Shown one piece after another: positions 1 through 7,089 of a stretch of 36,290 nt of DNA (positions are counted from its first letter, which is position 1; every line of letters begins with the position of its first letter). The DNA comes from Streptomyces sp. col6. Lineage in GTDB: Bacteria; Actinomycetota; Actinomycetes; Streptomycetales; Streptomycetaceae. The position numbers and the translations under genes were made by a program. The stretch covers positions 298,322-334,611 of the forward strand of contig NZ_RDBL01000006.1 of the NCBI RefSeq assembly GCF_008042035.1, given 5' to 3'. The notes below the pieces were generated by a model. That model was not told where the DNA came from, searched no databases, and worked only from the letters and a program-made list of their open reading frames with translations.

Positions 1-60
1 CCAGATGTGGAAGCCCGGTAACGGGTGGAGCTGACTGGTACTAATAGGCCGAGGGCTTGT
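1..60 (+). rRNA. rrl: 23S ribosomal RNA, 3' end (partial)
   Basis: The first bases carry the conserved 3' end of bacterial 23S rRNA, including the sequence ACTGGTACTAATAGGCCGAG. The gene begins outside the window. The exact 3' terminus cannot be fixed by eye; I place it just after GAGGGCTTGT. It is followed by a short spacer of about 80 nt and a 5S gene in the usual 16S-23S-5S order. Confidence 0.9.
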
Positions 61-140
61 CCTCAGTTGCTCGCGTCCACTGTGTTAGTTCTGAAATAAC
101 GAACGGCCGTGTTGTTGTCCGGTTGGTTCAATTTCATAGT
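61..140 (+). other. 23S-5S internal transcribed spacer
   Basis: This is an approximately 80-nt AT-richer spacer between the 23S end and the 5S start, with no tRNA-like cloverleaf that I can fold. It is removed during rRNA processing. The boundaries are approximate. Confidence 0.7.
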
Positions 141-260
141 GTTTCGGTGGTCATTGCGTTAGGGAAACGCCCGGTTACATTCCGAACCCGGAAGCTAAGC
201 CTTTCAGCGCCGATGGTACTGCAGGGGGGACCCTGTGGGAGAGTAGGACGCCGCCGAACT
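141..260 (+). rRNA. rrf: 5S ribosomal RNA
   Basis: This is a complete 5S rRNA of about 120 nt. The 5' strand TTCGGTGG (143-150) pairs with CCGCCGAA (251-258) to close helix I. The internal sequences ACGCCCGGTTACATTCCGAA and GGAAGCTAAGCC are the conserved 5S loop B/C elements. It is the last gene of the rRNA operon and is followed directly by a strong terminator. The ends could shift by one or two bases. Confidence 0.95.
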
Positions 261-272
261 CCTTTTAGGAAG

Positions 273-303
273 AGCCCCGTGCCCTTGTGGCACGGGGCTT
301 TTT
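273..303 (+). terminator. rRNA operon intrinsic terminator
   Basis: This is a perfect 11-bp stem, AGCCCCGTGCC (273-283) with GGCACGGGGCT (289-299). It has a 5-nt loop and is followed by a run of five T. It is a textbook rho-independent terminator directly after the 5S gene. Confidence 0.95.
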
Positions 304-330
304 CGCGTTCTGACCCTTTAAGGTCGTGCC

Positions 331-975
331 ATGCGCTACGAACTTGTCATCTTCGACAACGACGGTGTGCTCGTCGACAGCGAGCCGATCTCCAACACCA
401 TCCTGGCCGGCTACCTCACCGAGCTGGGGCACCCCACCTCGTACGAGGAGTCCCTGCGGGACTACATGGGGTCTGCGGTGCACCGCGTCCACGACCTCGT
501 CCAGGAGCGGACCGGGACGAAGCTGCCGGAGGACTTCGACGTCACCCTCCACTCGCGGATCTTCGCCGCGTTCGAGGAGGAGCTGGAGCCCGTCCCCGGT
601 GTCGACGACCTCCTGGGCAAGCTCGTCGCCGACGGAGTCCCGTACTGCGTCGCGTCCTCCAGCAGCCACCAGCGCATCCGCGTCAGCCACCGGAAGACCG
701 GGCTCGACCAGTGGTTCGAGGAAGAGTGGATCTTCAGCGCCGAGGACGTCGGCCGGGGCAAGCCGGCACCCGACCTCTTCCTCCTCGCCGCCGAGCGCAT
801 GGGCGTCGCGCCCGAGCGGTGCGTCGTCATTGAGGACAGCCCGCTCGGGGTGGAGGCGGCGCGGGCGGCCGGGATGGATGTCTACGGGTTCACCTCGATG
901 ATGCCTGCGGACCGGCTGACCGGTGTGACCGGGTATTTCTCCGACATGGGGCAGCTGCCGGAATTGCTTGCCTGA
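331..975 (+). CDS. HAD-superfamily phosphatase, beta-phosphoglucomutase-like
   Basis: This 214-aa soluble protein looks like a HAD hydrolase that removes phosphate from a small metabolite; the substrate is unknown. Motif I is FDNDGVLVDSE with nucleophile D9 and acid D11. Motif II is the serine stretch near residue 109, motif III is K144 in GKPAPD, and motif IV is E168-D169 in IEDS. The helical cap lies between residues about 17 and 90, as in the phosphoglucomutase-like subgroup. The ATG has an AAGG about 6 nt upstream. The gene starts only 28 bp after the rRNA terminator, so there is little room for a promoter of its own; it may use read-through. The alternative is a phosphoglycolate-phosphatase-like enzyme; the family is sure, the substrate is not. 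Confidence 0.88.
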   Translation: MRYELVIFDNDGVLVDSEPISNTILAGYLTELGHPTSYEESLRDYMGSAVHRVHDLVQERTGTKLPEDFDVTLHSRIFAAFEEELEPVPGVDDLLGKLVADGVPYCVASSSSHQRIRVSHRKTGLDQWFEEEWIFSAEDVGRGKPAPDLFLLAAERMGVAPERCVVIEDSPLGVEAARAAGMDVYGFTSMMPADRLTGVTGYFSDMGQLPELLA

Positions 976-979
976 CGCG

Positions 980-995
980 TCTACCCATGGGTAGA
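980..995. promoter_or_regulatory. Perfect 16-bp palindrome at the MFS promoter, candidate operator
   Basis: TCTACCCATGGGTAGA is a perfect palindrome located 22 bp before the transporter start codon. A -10-like TACGCT lies at 1005-1010, and the matching -35 position would fall inside the palindrome. A repressor bound here should block the promoter. The binding protein is unknown; no TetR/MarR gene is adjacent. The palindrome is seen directly; the operator role is inferred. Confidence 0.6.
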
Positions 996-1004
996 AACTG
1001 GCTC

Positions 1005-1010
1005 TACGCT
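1005..1010 (+). promoter_or_regulatory. -10 box TACGCT of a leaderless MFS promoter
   Basis: TACGCT ends 7 nt before the ATG at 1018, which places the predicted transcription start at or next to the A of the start codon. There is no ribosome-binding site upstream of this ATG, which agrees with a leaderless mRNA. No good -35 is visible. Confidence 0.5.
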
Positions 1011-1017
1011 CGCGGCC

Positions 1018-2223
1018 ATGACAGATGCACGGTTGCGGCACGGCAGGGCTTCCCTCGCGTTGAGCTTCTTCGTGCAGGGGGTCACCTTCGCCCTTCTGGT
1101 GACGCGGATCCCCGCGATCCAGGACCGGTACGGGATATCCGACGGCCTGCTGCCCGTGTTCCTCGCCGCCGTGCCGATCCTGGCCGGGGCGGGCAGTGTG
1201 CTCACCGAGAAGGTGGTCGCCCGGGTGCGGCCGCGGGTGGTGCTGCGGTGGGCGCAGCCCGTCGTGCTCCTCGCCCTCCTCGGCGTCGGCGCCGGCAGCC
1301 ATCTCTGGCAAGCCGCCGTGGCGCTCGGGGTGTTCGGGCTGGCCGTCGGTGGGCTGGACGCGTCCATGAACATGATGGGCGTCAGCCTCCAGCGGGCGTA
1401 CGGGCGCTCCATCATGCTGGGGTTCCACGCCGCGTACAGCCTGGGCGGGATCGCCGGCGCGTCGATGGCATGGGCCGGGGCGCACTGGGACCTGTCGTTG
1501 CTGACCTCGTACCTTCCGGCGGTCGTGGTGCTGCTGCCCGCGGCGTTCGTCGGGAGCCGCTGGTACGTCGAGGGGGCGGACGAGGAGCGGGGTGAGGGCG
1601 CCGGGCCGGTGAAGGGGGCAGGGGCCGTCTCGTTCCGGCTGCTGCTGCCGCTGTGCCTGGTGATGTGCTTCGCGTACATCGGTGACTCGACGGTCTCCAA
1701 CTGGAGCGCGAAGTACCTCCAGGACGTGCTGGGCAGCTCGGAGCAGCTGTCGACGGTGCCGTACAACGTCTACATGGTGACGACGCTGCTCGGGCGGGCC
1801 GTCGGGGACTTCGGGGTGCGGCGGTTCGGGGCGGTGACCGTGGTGCGGGGTGGGACCGTGCTGGCGGCGGCCGGGTTCGCCGTGGTGGCCGTCGCCGGCG
1901 GGGCGTGGACGGGGATGCTCGGGTTCACCATGCTGGGGCTCGGGCTGTGCGTGATCGTGCCGCAGACGTTCGCGGCCGCCGGGCGGATGTTCCCCGGGGC
2001 GAGCGACACCGCGATCGCCCGGCTGAACATCTTCAACTATGTGGGCTTCCTGGTCGGCTCCCCGCTCGTGGGGGCGCTCGGGGACGCCTGGAGCTACCGG
2101 GGCGCGATGCTGGTGCCGATGGTGCTGGTGCTCGCGACGCTCCTGTACGCCAAGTCCTTCGGCTCGGAACCGGCCCGATACGGTGGCGGGCATGAGCGGC
2201 CGCGCACAGTTGATGTGGGATGA
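1018..2223 (+). CDS. Major facilitator superfamily transporter
   Basis: This 401-aa integral membrane protein has about twelve hydrophobic segments and a central cytoplasmic loop near residues 180-205 that is rich in Glu and Gly. It resembles the YbjJ-like group of MFS permeases, with a first helix FFVQGVTFALLVTRIPAIQD and a glycine-rich second domain. Transport substrate and direction cannot be read from sequence. The start is ATG at 1018 without a Shine-Dalgarno; a -10-like TACGCT ends 7 nt upstream, which implies a leaderless message under a palindromic operator at 980-995. Its 3' end overlaps the downstream deacetylase gene by 32 nt, so the two are probably co-expressed at least in part. 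Confidence 0.85.
   Translation: MTDARLRHGRASLALSFFVQGVTFALLVTRIPAIQDRYGISDGLLPVFLAAVPILAGAGSVLTEKVVARVRPRVVLRWAQPVVLLALLGVGAGSHLWQAAVALGVFGLAVGGLDASMNMMGVSLQRAYGRSIMLGFHAAYSLGGIAGASMAWAGAHWDLSLLTSYLPAVVVLLPAAFVGSRWYVEGADEERGEGAGPVKGAGAVSFRLLLPLCLVMCFAYIGDSTVSNWSAKYLQDVLGSSEQLSTVPYNVYMVTTLLGRAVGDFGVRRFGAVTVVRGGTVLAAAGFAVVAVAGGAWTGMLGFTMLGLGLCVIVPQTFAAAGRMFPGASDTAIARLNIFNYVGFLVGSPLVGALGDAWSYRGAMLVPMVLVLATLLYAKSFGSEPARYGGGHERPRTVDVG
2179..2184 (+). promoter_or_regulatory. Possible internal -10 box TACGGT for the deacetylase gene
   Basis: TACGGT inside the 3' end of the MFS gene ends 7 nt before the ATG at 2192. This geometry matches other candidate leaderless promoters in the window. There is no Shine-Dalgarno at that ATG. 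Low information content means it may be chance. Confidence 0.35.
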
Positions 2224-3361
2224 CGCAGTAACGGGCTACGACTTCGGGGAGAGACACCCGATGGACCCGGTCCGGCTGGCCCTGACAATGGGGCTGGTGC
2301 GGGCGTTCGGGCTCGACCGGGCGGTGGACGTGGTGGCGGCCAAGTCGGCCGGGGACTCCACGCTGCGGCTCGTGCACCGGCCGGACTACGTGGCCGCGGT
2401 GAAGGCCGCCTCGGCCGATCCGCGCGCTGCGGACCAGAAGTACGGGCTGGGGACCGTCGACGATCCCGCGTTCGCCGGGATGCACGAGGTCTCCGCGCTG
2501 ATCGCCGGGCAGTCCGTGGCCGCCGCCGAGGCGGTGTGGCGGGGCGAGACCCGGCACGCGGTCAACTTCACCGGCGGGCTGCACCACGCGATGCCCGGGG
2601 GAGCGGCGGGCTTCTGCATCTACAACGACCCGGCGCTGGCCATCGCGCGGCTCCTGGAGCTGGGCGCCGAGCGCGTCGCGTACGTCGATGTGGACGTGCA
2701 CCACGGTGACGGGGTGCAGGCGGCCTTCTGGGAGGACCCGCGGGTCCTGACGATCTCGTTGCACGAGCACCCGCGGACGCTGTTCCCGCAGACCGGGTGG
2801 CCCGAGGAGATCGGGGCGGGGCCCGGCGAGGGCGGGGCGGTCAACGTGGCGCTGCCGGCCGGCACCGGAGACGCGGGGTGGCTGCGGGCGTTCCACGCGG
2901 TGGTGCCGGAGCTGCTGGCGGACTTCCGGCCCCAGGTGCTCGTGACGCAGCACGGGGCGGACACGCACTTCGAGGACCCGTTGGCGCATCTGGCGGTGTC
3001 GCTGGACGCGCAGCGGTCCGTGATGGCGGCCTGCCACGACCTGGCGCACAGCTGTGCCGACGGGCGCTGGGTGGCGCTCGGCGGCGGTGGCTACGCGGTG
3101 GTGGACGTGGTGCCGCGGTCCTGGACGCATCTGGTGGGGATCGCCGCGCACGCGCCGGTGGACCCGGAGTCGGTGATCCCGTCGTCGTGGCGGGACGAGG
3201 TGTACGCGCGCACGCGGCAGCTGGGCCCGGCGCGGATGACGGACGGCCGGACGCCCACGTGGTCGGCGTGGGAGAACGGGTACGACCCGGCGGACCGGCT
3301 GGATCAGGCGGTGCTGGCGACACGGCGTGCGGCGTTCCCGCTGCGGGGGCTGCTGACCTGA
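2192..3361 (+). CDS. acuC: AcuC/HDAC-family deacetylase
   Basis: This 389-aa cytoplasmic zinc deacetylase belongs to the arginase/HDAC fold. Family members such as Bacillus AcuC remove acetyl groups from lysines, for example on acetyl-CoA synthetase. The signatures seen are the paired active-site histidines H131-H132 in GGLHHAMP, the metal and proton-relay stretch YVDVDVHHGDGV with D168 and H170, the third metal ligand D257 in QHGADTHFEDP, and the C-terminal LGGGGY motif. Length fits the AcuC class. The start at 2192 gives MSGRAQLMWD, which aligns with the usual AcuC N-terminus; an upstream extension in frame would be the MFS gene read in another frame. The actual substrate here is not shown by sequence. 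Confidence 0.9.
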   Translation: MSGRAQLMWDDAVTGYDFGERHPMDPVRLALTMGLVRAFGLDRAVDVVAAKSAGDSTLRLVHRPDYVAAVKAASADPRAADQKYGLGTVDDPAFAGMHEVSALIAGQSVAAAEAVWRGETRHAVNFTGGLHHAMPGGAAGFCIYNDPALAIARLLELGAERVAYVDVDVHHGDGVQAAFWEDPRVLTISLHEHPRTLFPQTGWPEEIGAGPGEGGAVNVALPAGTGDAGWLRAFHAVVPELLADFRPQVLVTQHGADTHFEDPLAHLAVSLDAQRSVMAACHDLAHSCADGRWVALGGGGYAVVDVVPRSWTHLVGIAAHAPVDPESVIPSSWRDEVYARTRQLGPARMTDGRTPTWSAWENGYDPADRLDQAVLATRRAAFPLRGLLT

Positions 3362-3438
3362 CGGTCCCGGTCACGGGGGTGAGTACGGTGTACGCCGACT
3401 GTGGGGCGTAATCGGACTTTTGGCCCCCGGGCGGGCCG

Positions 3439-3481
3439 GGTGGGGCAGCATCGGTGGGGGGGTGGGGCAGCATCGGTGGGG
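3439..3481. repeat. 22-bp tandem duplication before the putative phosphatase gene
   Basis: The unit GGTGGGGCAGCATCGGTGGGG occurs twice with period 22 (3439-3459 and 3461-3481). It ends at the proposed GTG start of the next gene and contains the G-rich stretch that would act as ribosome-binding site. It could arise by replication slippage and may alter translation initiation. Confidence 0.85.
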
Positions 3482-4296
3482 TGTTGAGCACCGGAGCGCT
3501 GCGTGCGCATCTGCTGGCGGCCCGGCTGGCCGGGCCCGTGGCCACCTCGCGTGAGGTGAGCCTGCGGAGTTATCGCCTGTTCGCGGCCCGCGATCCCCGG
3601 GTGACGCTGGGCCTCGACCCCGCTCGGGGCTGGGGGGAGCGGGAGCTGCTGGCGCTGATGGCGGACAGGTGCGGGGTCTCGGACGATCCCGCGCATGTGT
3701 CGGGGCCCGATGTCATCGACCCGGAGCGGACGGTGGCGGGGCTCGACGCGTTCGCCGTACGGCTGTCGGAGGCGGCGGCGCGGCGGGCGCCGGTGCTGTT
3801 CGGGACCGGGCATCCGCATCGGCTGATCGGCTTCTACGCGGCGCTGGCAGACGCTTTGTCGTCGGCGGGCTGCCCTGTTCTCACCCCGGCGCAGGGGCGA
3901 TGTATCGACATAACGACTCGGTTTGGCGTACGTACGTACAACCTCGACTACGTACAGGGCGTCGCGCTGGTGCGTGAACCCGGCGCGGGGGCGGCCGGTG
4001 GTGGCACCGGCGCACACTCCCACTCCCCGCTGCCGGTGAGGGTCGCCCTGGAGGCCGCCGCGGCCGGCCGCGGGCCGGTTCCGGAGCTGGTGGTCGGAGA
4101 CCACGGATGGGTCTGCGGCGCAGGTCAGCTCGGGATCGAGGCGATCGGGCTCGCCGATACGGACGACCCGGCGCTGTTCGTCGGCGAGGCCGAGGGGCGG
4201 GTGGCGGTGGCCGTTCCGCTGGACGACGCCGTGCGGTCCGCGTACTACCTGCCGCTCACGCGCTATGTACTCAATCGGGCGAGTCTGTCACAGTAG
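3481..4296 (+). CDS. Conserved actinobacterial protein, putative phosphatase
   Basis: This 271-aa protein is of a kind commonly labelled phosphatase in Streptomyces annotations, but I do not see a classical phosphatase signature. Notable conserved-looking stretches are LFGTGHPHRLIGFYAAL (about residues 106-122) and, near the C-terminus, VGDHGWVCGAGQLGIEAIG and DDPALFVGEAEG. These suggest a soluble enzyme with a glycine/histidine-rich active site. The start is uncertain. GTG at 3481 follows the G-rich end of a 22-bp tandem repeat, but an in-frame GTG at 3454 lies inside the repeat and TTG at 3484 is also possible. No membrane segment or signal peptide is apparent. Function is inferred only from the common family label. 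Confidence 0.65.
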   Translation: MLSTGALRAHLLAARLAGPVATSREVSLRSYRLFAARDPRVTLGLDPARGWGERELLALMADRCGVSDDPAHVSGPDVIDPERTVAGLDAFAVRLSEAAARRAPVLFGTGHPHRLIGFYAALADALSSAGCPVLTPAQGRCIDITTRFGVRTYNLDYVQGVALVREPGAGAAGGGTGAHSHSPLPVRVALEAAAAGRGPVPELVVGDHGWVCGAGQLGIEAIGLADTDDPALFVGEAEGRVAVAVPLDDAVRSAYYLPLTRYVLNRASLSQ

Positions 4297-4349
4297 CGGC
4301 CGGTCGCCCCTCCTCTTCCCCACTCGCACCACCCGCCCCTAACCTGGGG

Positions 4350-4377
4350 AGTGAGCGCACAACGACGAAGAGTCACC
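4350..4377. promoter_or_regulatory. BldD-type binding site upstream of the bdtA-like gene
   Basis: AGTGA (4350-4354) and TCACC (4373-4377) are separated by 18 bp, 46 bp before the start codon. This matches the early BldD consensus AGTGA-Nm-TCACC described for bldN, whiG and bdtA. The half-sites are seen; binding is inferred. Confidence 0.55.
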
Positions 4378-4423
4378 GGAGGGGAAGCCGGTGCGCGTCT
4401 CGTGCGGAAGGTACAGGTGAGTC

Positions 4424-4636
4424 ATGGCTGCTGACAGCGAGAGGCCTCTGAACGAGGTCAAGTTTCTGACCGTGGCGGAAGTCGCCTCGGTCATGCGGGT
4501 GTCGAAGATGACCGTGTACCGCCTGGTGCACAGCGGTCATCTGCCGGCGATCCGGGTGGGCAGGTCCTTCCGGGTGCCGGAGCAAGCGGTTCACGAGTAT
4601 CTGCGCGAGTCCTTCGTGGGGGTGGCATCGGCCTGA
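4424..4636 (+). CDS. bdtA: Excisionase/MerR-type helix-turn-helix regulator, BdtA-like
   Basis: This 70-aa protein is almost entirely one winged helix-turn-helix of the excisionase/MerR class: FLTVAEVASVMRVSKMTVYR is the HTH and GHLPAIRVGRSFRVP is the wing with the typical Arg-Ser-Phe-Arg core. It binds DNA, probably as a small accessory regulator. It differs from BldC, which has the same fold but a different sequence. In S. coelicolor a gene of this type in the same neighbourhood is bdtA, a BldD target; the BldD-like half-sites at 4350-4377 agree with that assignment. The ATG has AGGTGA 3 nt upstream and GGAAGG further up. The symbol rests on synteny and memory, not on a search. Confidence 0.8.
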   Translation: MAADSERPLNEVKFLTVAEVASVMRVSKMTVYRLVHSGHLPAIRVGRSFRVPEQAVHEYLRESFVGVASA

Positions 4637-4673
4637 CATTCCCCTCGGATTACGTCCCTCACGCGGTGGCGGG

Positions 4674-4679
4674 TAGGCT
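4674..4679 (+). promoter_or_regulatory. Candidate -10 box TAGGCT for the bS22-type gene
   Basis: TAGGCT lies 67 bp upstream of the GTG start of the small ribosomal gene. It would give a transcript leader of about 60 nt. The -35 region is poor, as is common in Streptomyces. Confidence 0.35.
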
Positions 4680-4746
4680 AGGCCGACGTAGGTCGTGTGG
4701 GCCCAGACGCCCCGCACCAGTGAAGAAGAAGTGAGCGAGGGTAGTC

Positions 4747-4845
4747 GTGGGCTCTGTTATCAAGAAGCGGCGCAAGCGGATGGCCAAGAAGAAGCACCGC
4801 AAGCTGCTCAAGCGCACGCGCGTTCAGCGTCGCAACAAGAAGTAA
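4747..4845 (+). CDS. Small basic ribosomal protein, bS22-type (AURKAIP1/COX24 domain)
   Basis: This is a 32-aa, extremely basic peptide, [20 protein letters not shown] followed by [12 protein letters not shown]. It belongs to the AURKAIP1/COX24-domain family, whose mycobacterial member was identified in ribosome structures as bS22 of the small subunit near the decoding region. Nearly every second residue is Lys or Arg, which fits rRNA contact. The start is GTG with the Shine-Dalgarno GCGAGG 7 nt upstream. It sits alone between a regulator and an SDR gene and is closed by a hairpin at 4865-4901. It is easy to miss because of its size. Family assignment is strong; the ribosomal role is taken from homologues. 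Confidence 0.9.
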   Translation: MGSVIKKRRKRMAKKKHRKLLKRTRVQRRNKK

Positions 4846-4864
4846 GCGAACGCAGTTCGTGAAT

Positions 4865-4901
4865 CCGCAGCCCTTCCGCCGTCCGGGCGGGAGGGCTGCG
4901 G
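4865..4901 (+). terminator. Hairpin terminator after the bS22-type gene
   Basis: CCGCAGCCCT (4865-4874) pairs with AGGGCTGCGG (4892-4901), extended inside by CCGCC/GGCGG. This is a long GC-rich stem 20 nt after the stop codon. No T-run follows, which is common for Streptomyces terminators. Confidence 0.7.
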
Positions 4902-4980
4902 TGCTGTATGCGGGAGTGTCCACCGGCTACGGTGACGTCCTGACCGACCGAATACGGGAGACCGACGGAAGGCGCTGATC

Positions 4981-6054
4981 TTGGGGAAGGTCGTGCTCGT
5001 CACGGGAGCGGCCCGGCAGCTGGGCGGCCGTTTCGTGCGGCGTGTCCAGCGTGATCCGGACGTGGAGCGGGTGATCGCCGTCGACGCGGTCGAGCCCGAG
5101 CACGCGCTGGGGGACGCCGACTTCGTCCGGGCGGACATCCGCCAGCCCGCCATCGCCAGAGTCCTCGCCGAGCATGCCGTGGACACCGTCGTGCACCTGG
5201 ACGTCAGCGGCTTCGCGCTCGGGGCCCAGGGGCGTACGTCGGTCAAGGAGACCAACGTCATCGGGACCATGCAGTTGCTCGGGGCCTGCCAGAAGGCCCC
5301 GGCGGTGCAGCGGCTCGTGGTGAAGTCCAGCACCGGTGTGTACGGCTCGGCGCCGCGCGATCCGGCGGTCTTCCACGAGACGAACCCGCCCAAGTCGCTG
5401 CCGGGCGGCGGCTTCGCGAAGGACGCGGCGGAGGTCGAGGGGTACGTACGGGGCTTCGCCCGCCGCCGGCCGGACGTGGCCGTGTGCGTGCTGCGGTTCG
5501 CCAACATCCTGGGGCCGGACGCGGACTCGCCGCTCGCCGACTATCTGGCGCTGCCGGTGCTGCCGACCGTCTTCGGGTACGACCCGCGGCTCCAGTTCGT
5601 CCACGAGGACGACGTCATCGACGTCCTGGACATCGCGGCGAGCGAGCCGAGGCGCGGGACGCTCAACAGCGGCACGTTCAACATCGCGGGGGACGGGGTG
5701 CTGCTGCTCTCCCAGTGCGCGCGGCGGCTCGGACGGCCCACGGTGCCGATGCTGCTGCCCGCGGTCACCTGGGTCGGACAGGCCCTGCGCGCGGTGGGCA
5801 TGACGGACTTCTCGCCGGAACAGATCCGGCTGCTCACCCATGGCAGGGTGGTCTCCACGGTCCAGATGCGCGAGACGCTGGGGTTCGCGCCGAAGTACTC
5901 CACGGGGGAGACGTTCGCGGACTTCGCGCGCAGCCGGGCGCCGGGGCTGCTGCCGCCCGAGGCGGTGGGCCGGGCCGTGGACCGCGTGGCCGCGACGGTG
6001 CCCCGGATCGCCGGTTCCGGCGGCGACACCCACCCGACCCCGAGCGCCAGGTAG
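4981..6054 (+). CDS. NAD-dependent epimerase/dehydratase-family protein (extended SDR) with atypical active site
   Basis: This 357-aa soluble protein has a Rossmann fold. The dinucleotide-binding motif VTGAARQLGG is at residues 7-16, the acidic ribose-binding stretch VIAVDAVEPE at 31-40, and the extended-SDR core motifs VKSSTGVYGSAP at 114-125 and LRFANILGP at 171-179. The usual catalytic Tyr-x-x-x-Lys is not present: the equivalent stretch reads F145-A-K-D-A149, so oxidoreductase or epimerase chemistry is doubtful. TTG at 4981 is chosen because GGAAGG lies 8 nt upstream and the Rossmann strand begins at residue 3. The downstream acyltransferase begins 15 bp after the stop, so the two form an operon, perhaps in lipid or envelope metabolism. 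The substrate is unknown. Confidence 0.85.
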   Translation: MGKVVLVTGAARQLGGRFVRRVQRDPDVERVIAVDAVEPEHALGDADFVRADIRQPAIARVLAEHAVDTVVHLDVSGFALGAQGRTSVKETNVIGTMQLLGACQKAPAVQRLVVKSSTGVYGSAPRDPAVFHETNPPKSLPGGGFAKDAAEVEGYVRGFARRRPDVAVCVLRFANILGPDADSPLADYLALPVLPTVFGYDPRLQFVHEDDVIDVLDIAASEPRRGTLNSGTFNIAGDGVLLLSQCARRLGRPTVPMLLPAVTWVGQALRAVGMTDFSPEQIRLLTHGRVVSTVQMRETLGFAPKYSTGETFADFARSRAPGLLPPEAVGRAVDRVAATVPRIAGSGGDTHPTPSAR

Positions 6055-6069
6055 AGGAGCGCAGCGACG

Positions 6070-7089
6070 ATGGCGGATGCCAAGGTCATTCCGTTCGACG
6101 ACGACCGTTCGCGGCCGGGGGGACTGCCGCGCGCCGCGCGCCGGCGGCCCCCGGTGAGCGGTACGGCGTCCGTGAGCGCCCTCCCCGGGCAGGCGGACGC
6201 CCCACCCGGCCCGGAGGAGCCGCGCGAGGGCCCCGGGGGCGGTGAACGGGGCGCCTGGGACCGGCGGATCGCGGGCGGGTTGGCCTTCCTGCGGCGGCGG
6301 GTCACCGGCGAGTACGACGTGGACGAGTTCGGCTACGACGAGGAGCTGACCGACCAGGTCCTGATGTCGCTGCTGCGGCCGGTGTACGAGAAGTACTTCC
6401 GGGTCGAGGTGAAGGGCGTCGAGAACATCCCGTCCGAGGGCGGGGCGCTCATCGTGTCCAATCACTCCGGGACGCTGCCGCTGGACGGGCTGATGCTCCA
6501 GGTCGCGGTGCACGACCACCACCCGGCGGGACGGCATCTGCGGCTGCTCGCGGCGGACCTGGTCTTCATGCTGCCGGTCGTCAACGAGTTGGCCCGCAAG
6601 GCCGGACACACCCTGGCGTGCGCGGAGGACGCCGAGCGGTTGCTGCGCAAGGGCGAGGTCGTCGGTGTGATGCCGGAGGGCTTCAAGGGGATCGGCAAGC
6701 CGTTCGGCGAGCGGTACAAGCTCCAGCGTTTCGGGCGGGGCGGCTTCGTGTCGACGGCGCTGAAGGCCGGGGTGCCGATCGTGCCGTGCTCGATCGTGGG
6801 CGCCGAGGAGATCTACCCGATGATCGGGAACTCGAAGACGCTGGCGCGGCTGCTGGGTTTCCCGTACTTCCCGATCACGCCGACCTTCCCCTGGCTGGGG
6901 CCGCTCGGGGCGGTGCCGCTGCCGACGAAGTGGACGATCCAGTTCGGCGAGCCGATCCCGACGGACGGCTATCCGCTGGAGGCGGCGGAGGACCCGATGC
7001 TGATGTTCAACCTGACGGACCAGGTGCGGGAGCAGATCCAGCACACGCTGTACAAGCTGCTGGTGCAGCGGCGGTCGGTCTTCTTCTGA
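6070..7089 (+). CDS. PlsC-family 1-acyl-glycerol-phosphate acyltransferase-like protein
   Basis: This 339-aa protein has a disordered Pro/Gly/Arg-rich N-terminus (about residues 1-65) followed by an LPLAT/PlsC acyltransferase domain. The catalytic motif is N131-H132-SGTLPL-D139. The His-Asp spacing is longer than the classical H-x4-D, as seen in the hemolysin/DUF-type actinobacterial subgroup. The third motif is P202-E203-G204-F in MPEGFKG, and IVPCSIVGAEEIYP is the fourth block. Such enzymes transfer acyl chains to lysophospholipids or related lipids at the membrane; the acceptor here is unknown. The ATG is preceded by GTAGAGGAG, which overlaps the stop of the SDR gene. The two genes are therefore probably co-translated. 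Confidence 0.85.
   Translation: MADAKVIPFDDDRSRPGGLPRAARRRPPVSGTASVSALPGQADAPPGPEEPREGPGGGERGAWDRRIAGGLAFLRRRVTGEYDVDEFGYDEELTDQVLMSLLRPVYEKYFRVEVKGVENIPSEGGALIVSNHSGTLPLDGLMLQVAVHDHHPAGRHLRLLAADLVFMLPVVNELARKAGHTLACAEDAERLLRKGEVVGVMPEGFKGIGKPFGERYKLQRFGRGGFVSTALKAGVPIVPCSIVGAEEIYPMIGNSKTLARLLGFPYFPITPTFPWLGPLGAVPLPTKWTIQFGEPIPTDGYPLEAAEDPMLMFNLTDQVREQIQHTLYKLLVQRRSVFF

Noticed and set aside
57..833. A 258-codon frame crossing the rRNA spacer, 5S gene and HAD gene
   Set aside because: It runs through structural RNA and a terminator and overlaps a real gene in another frame.
4424..4636. Identity as BldC
   Set aside because: It is the same excisionase/MerR fold, but the sequence differs from the BldC N-terminus and wing as I recall them; the neighbourhood fits BdtA better.
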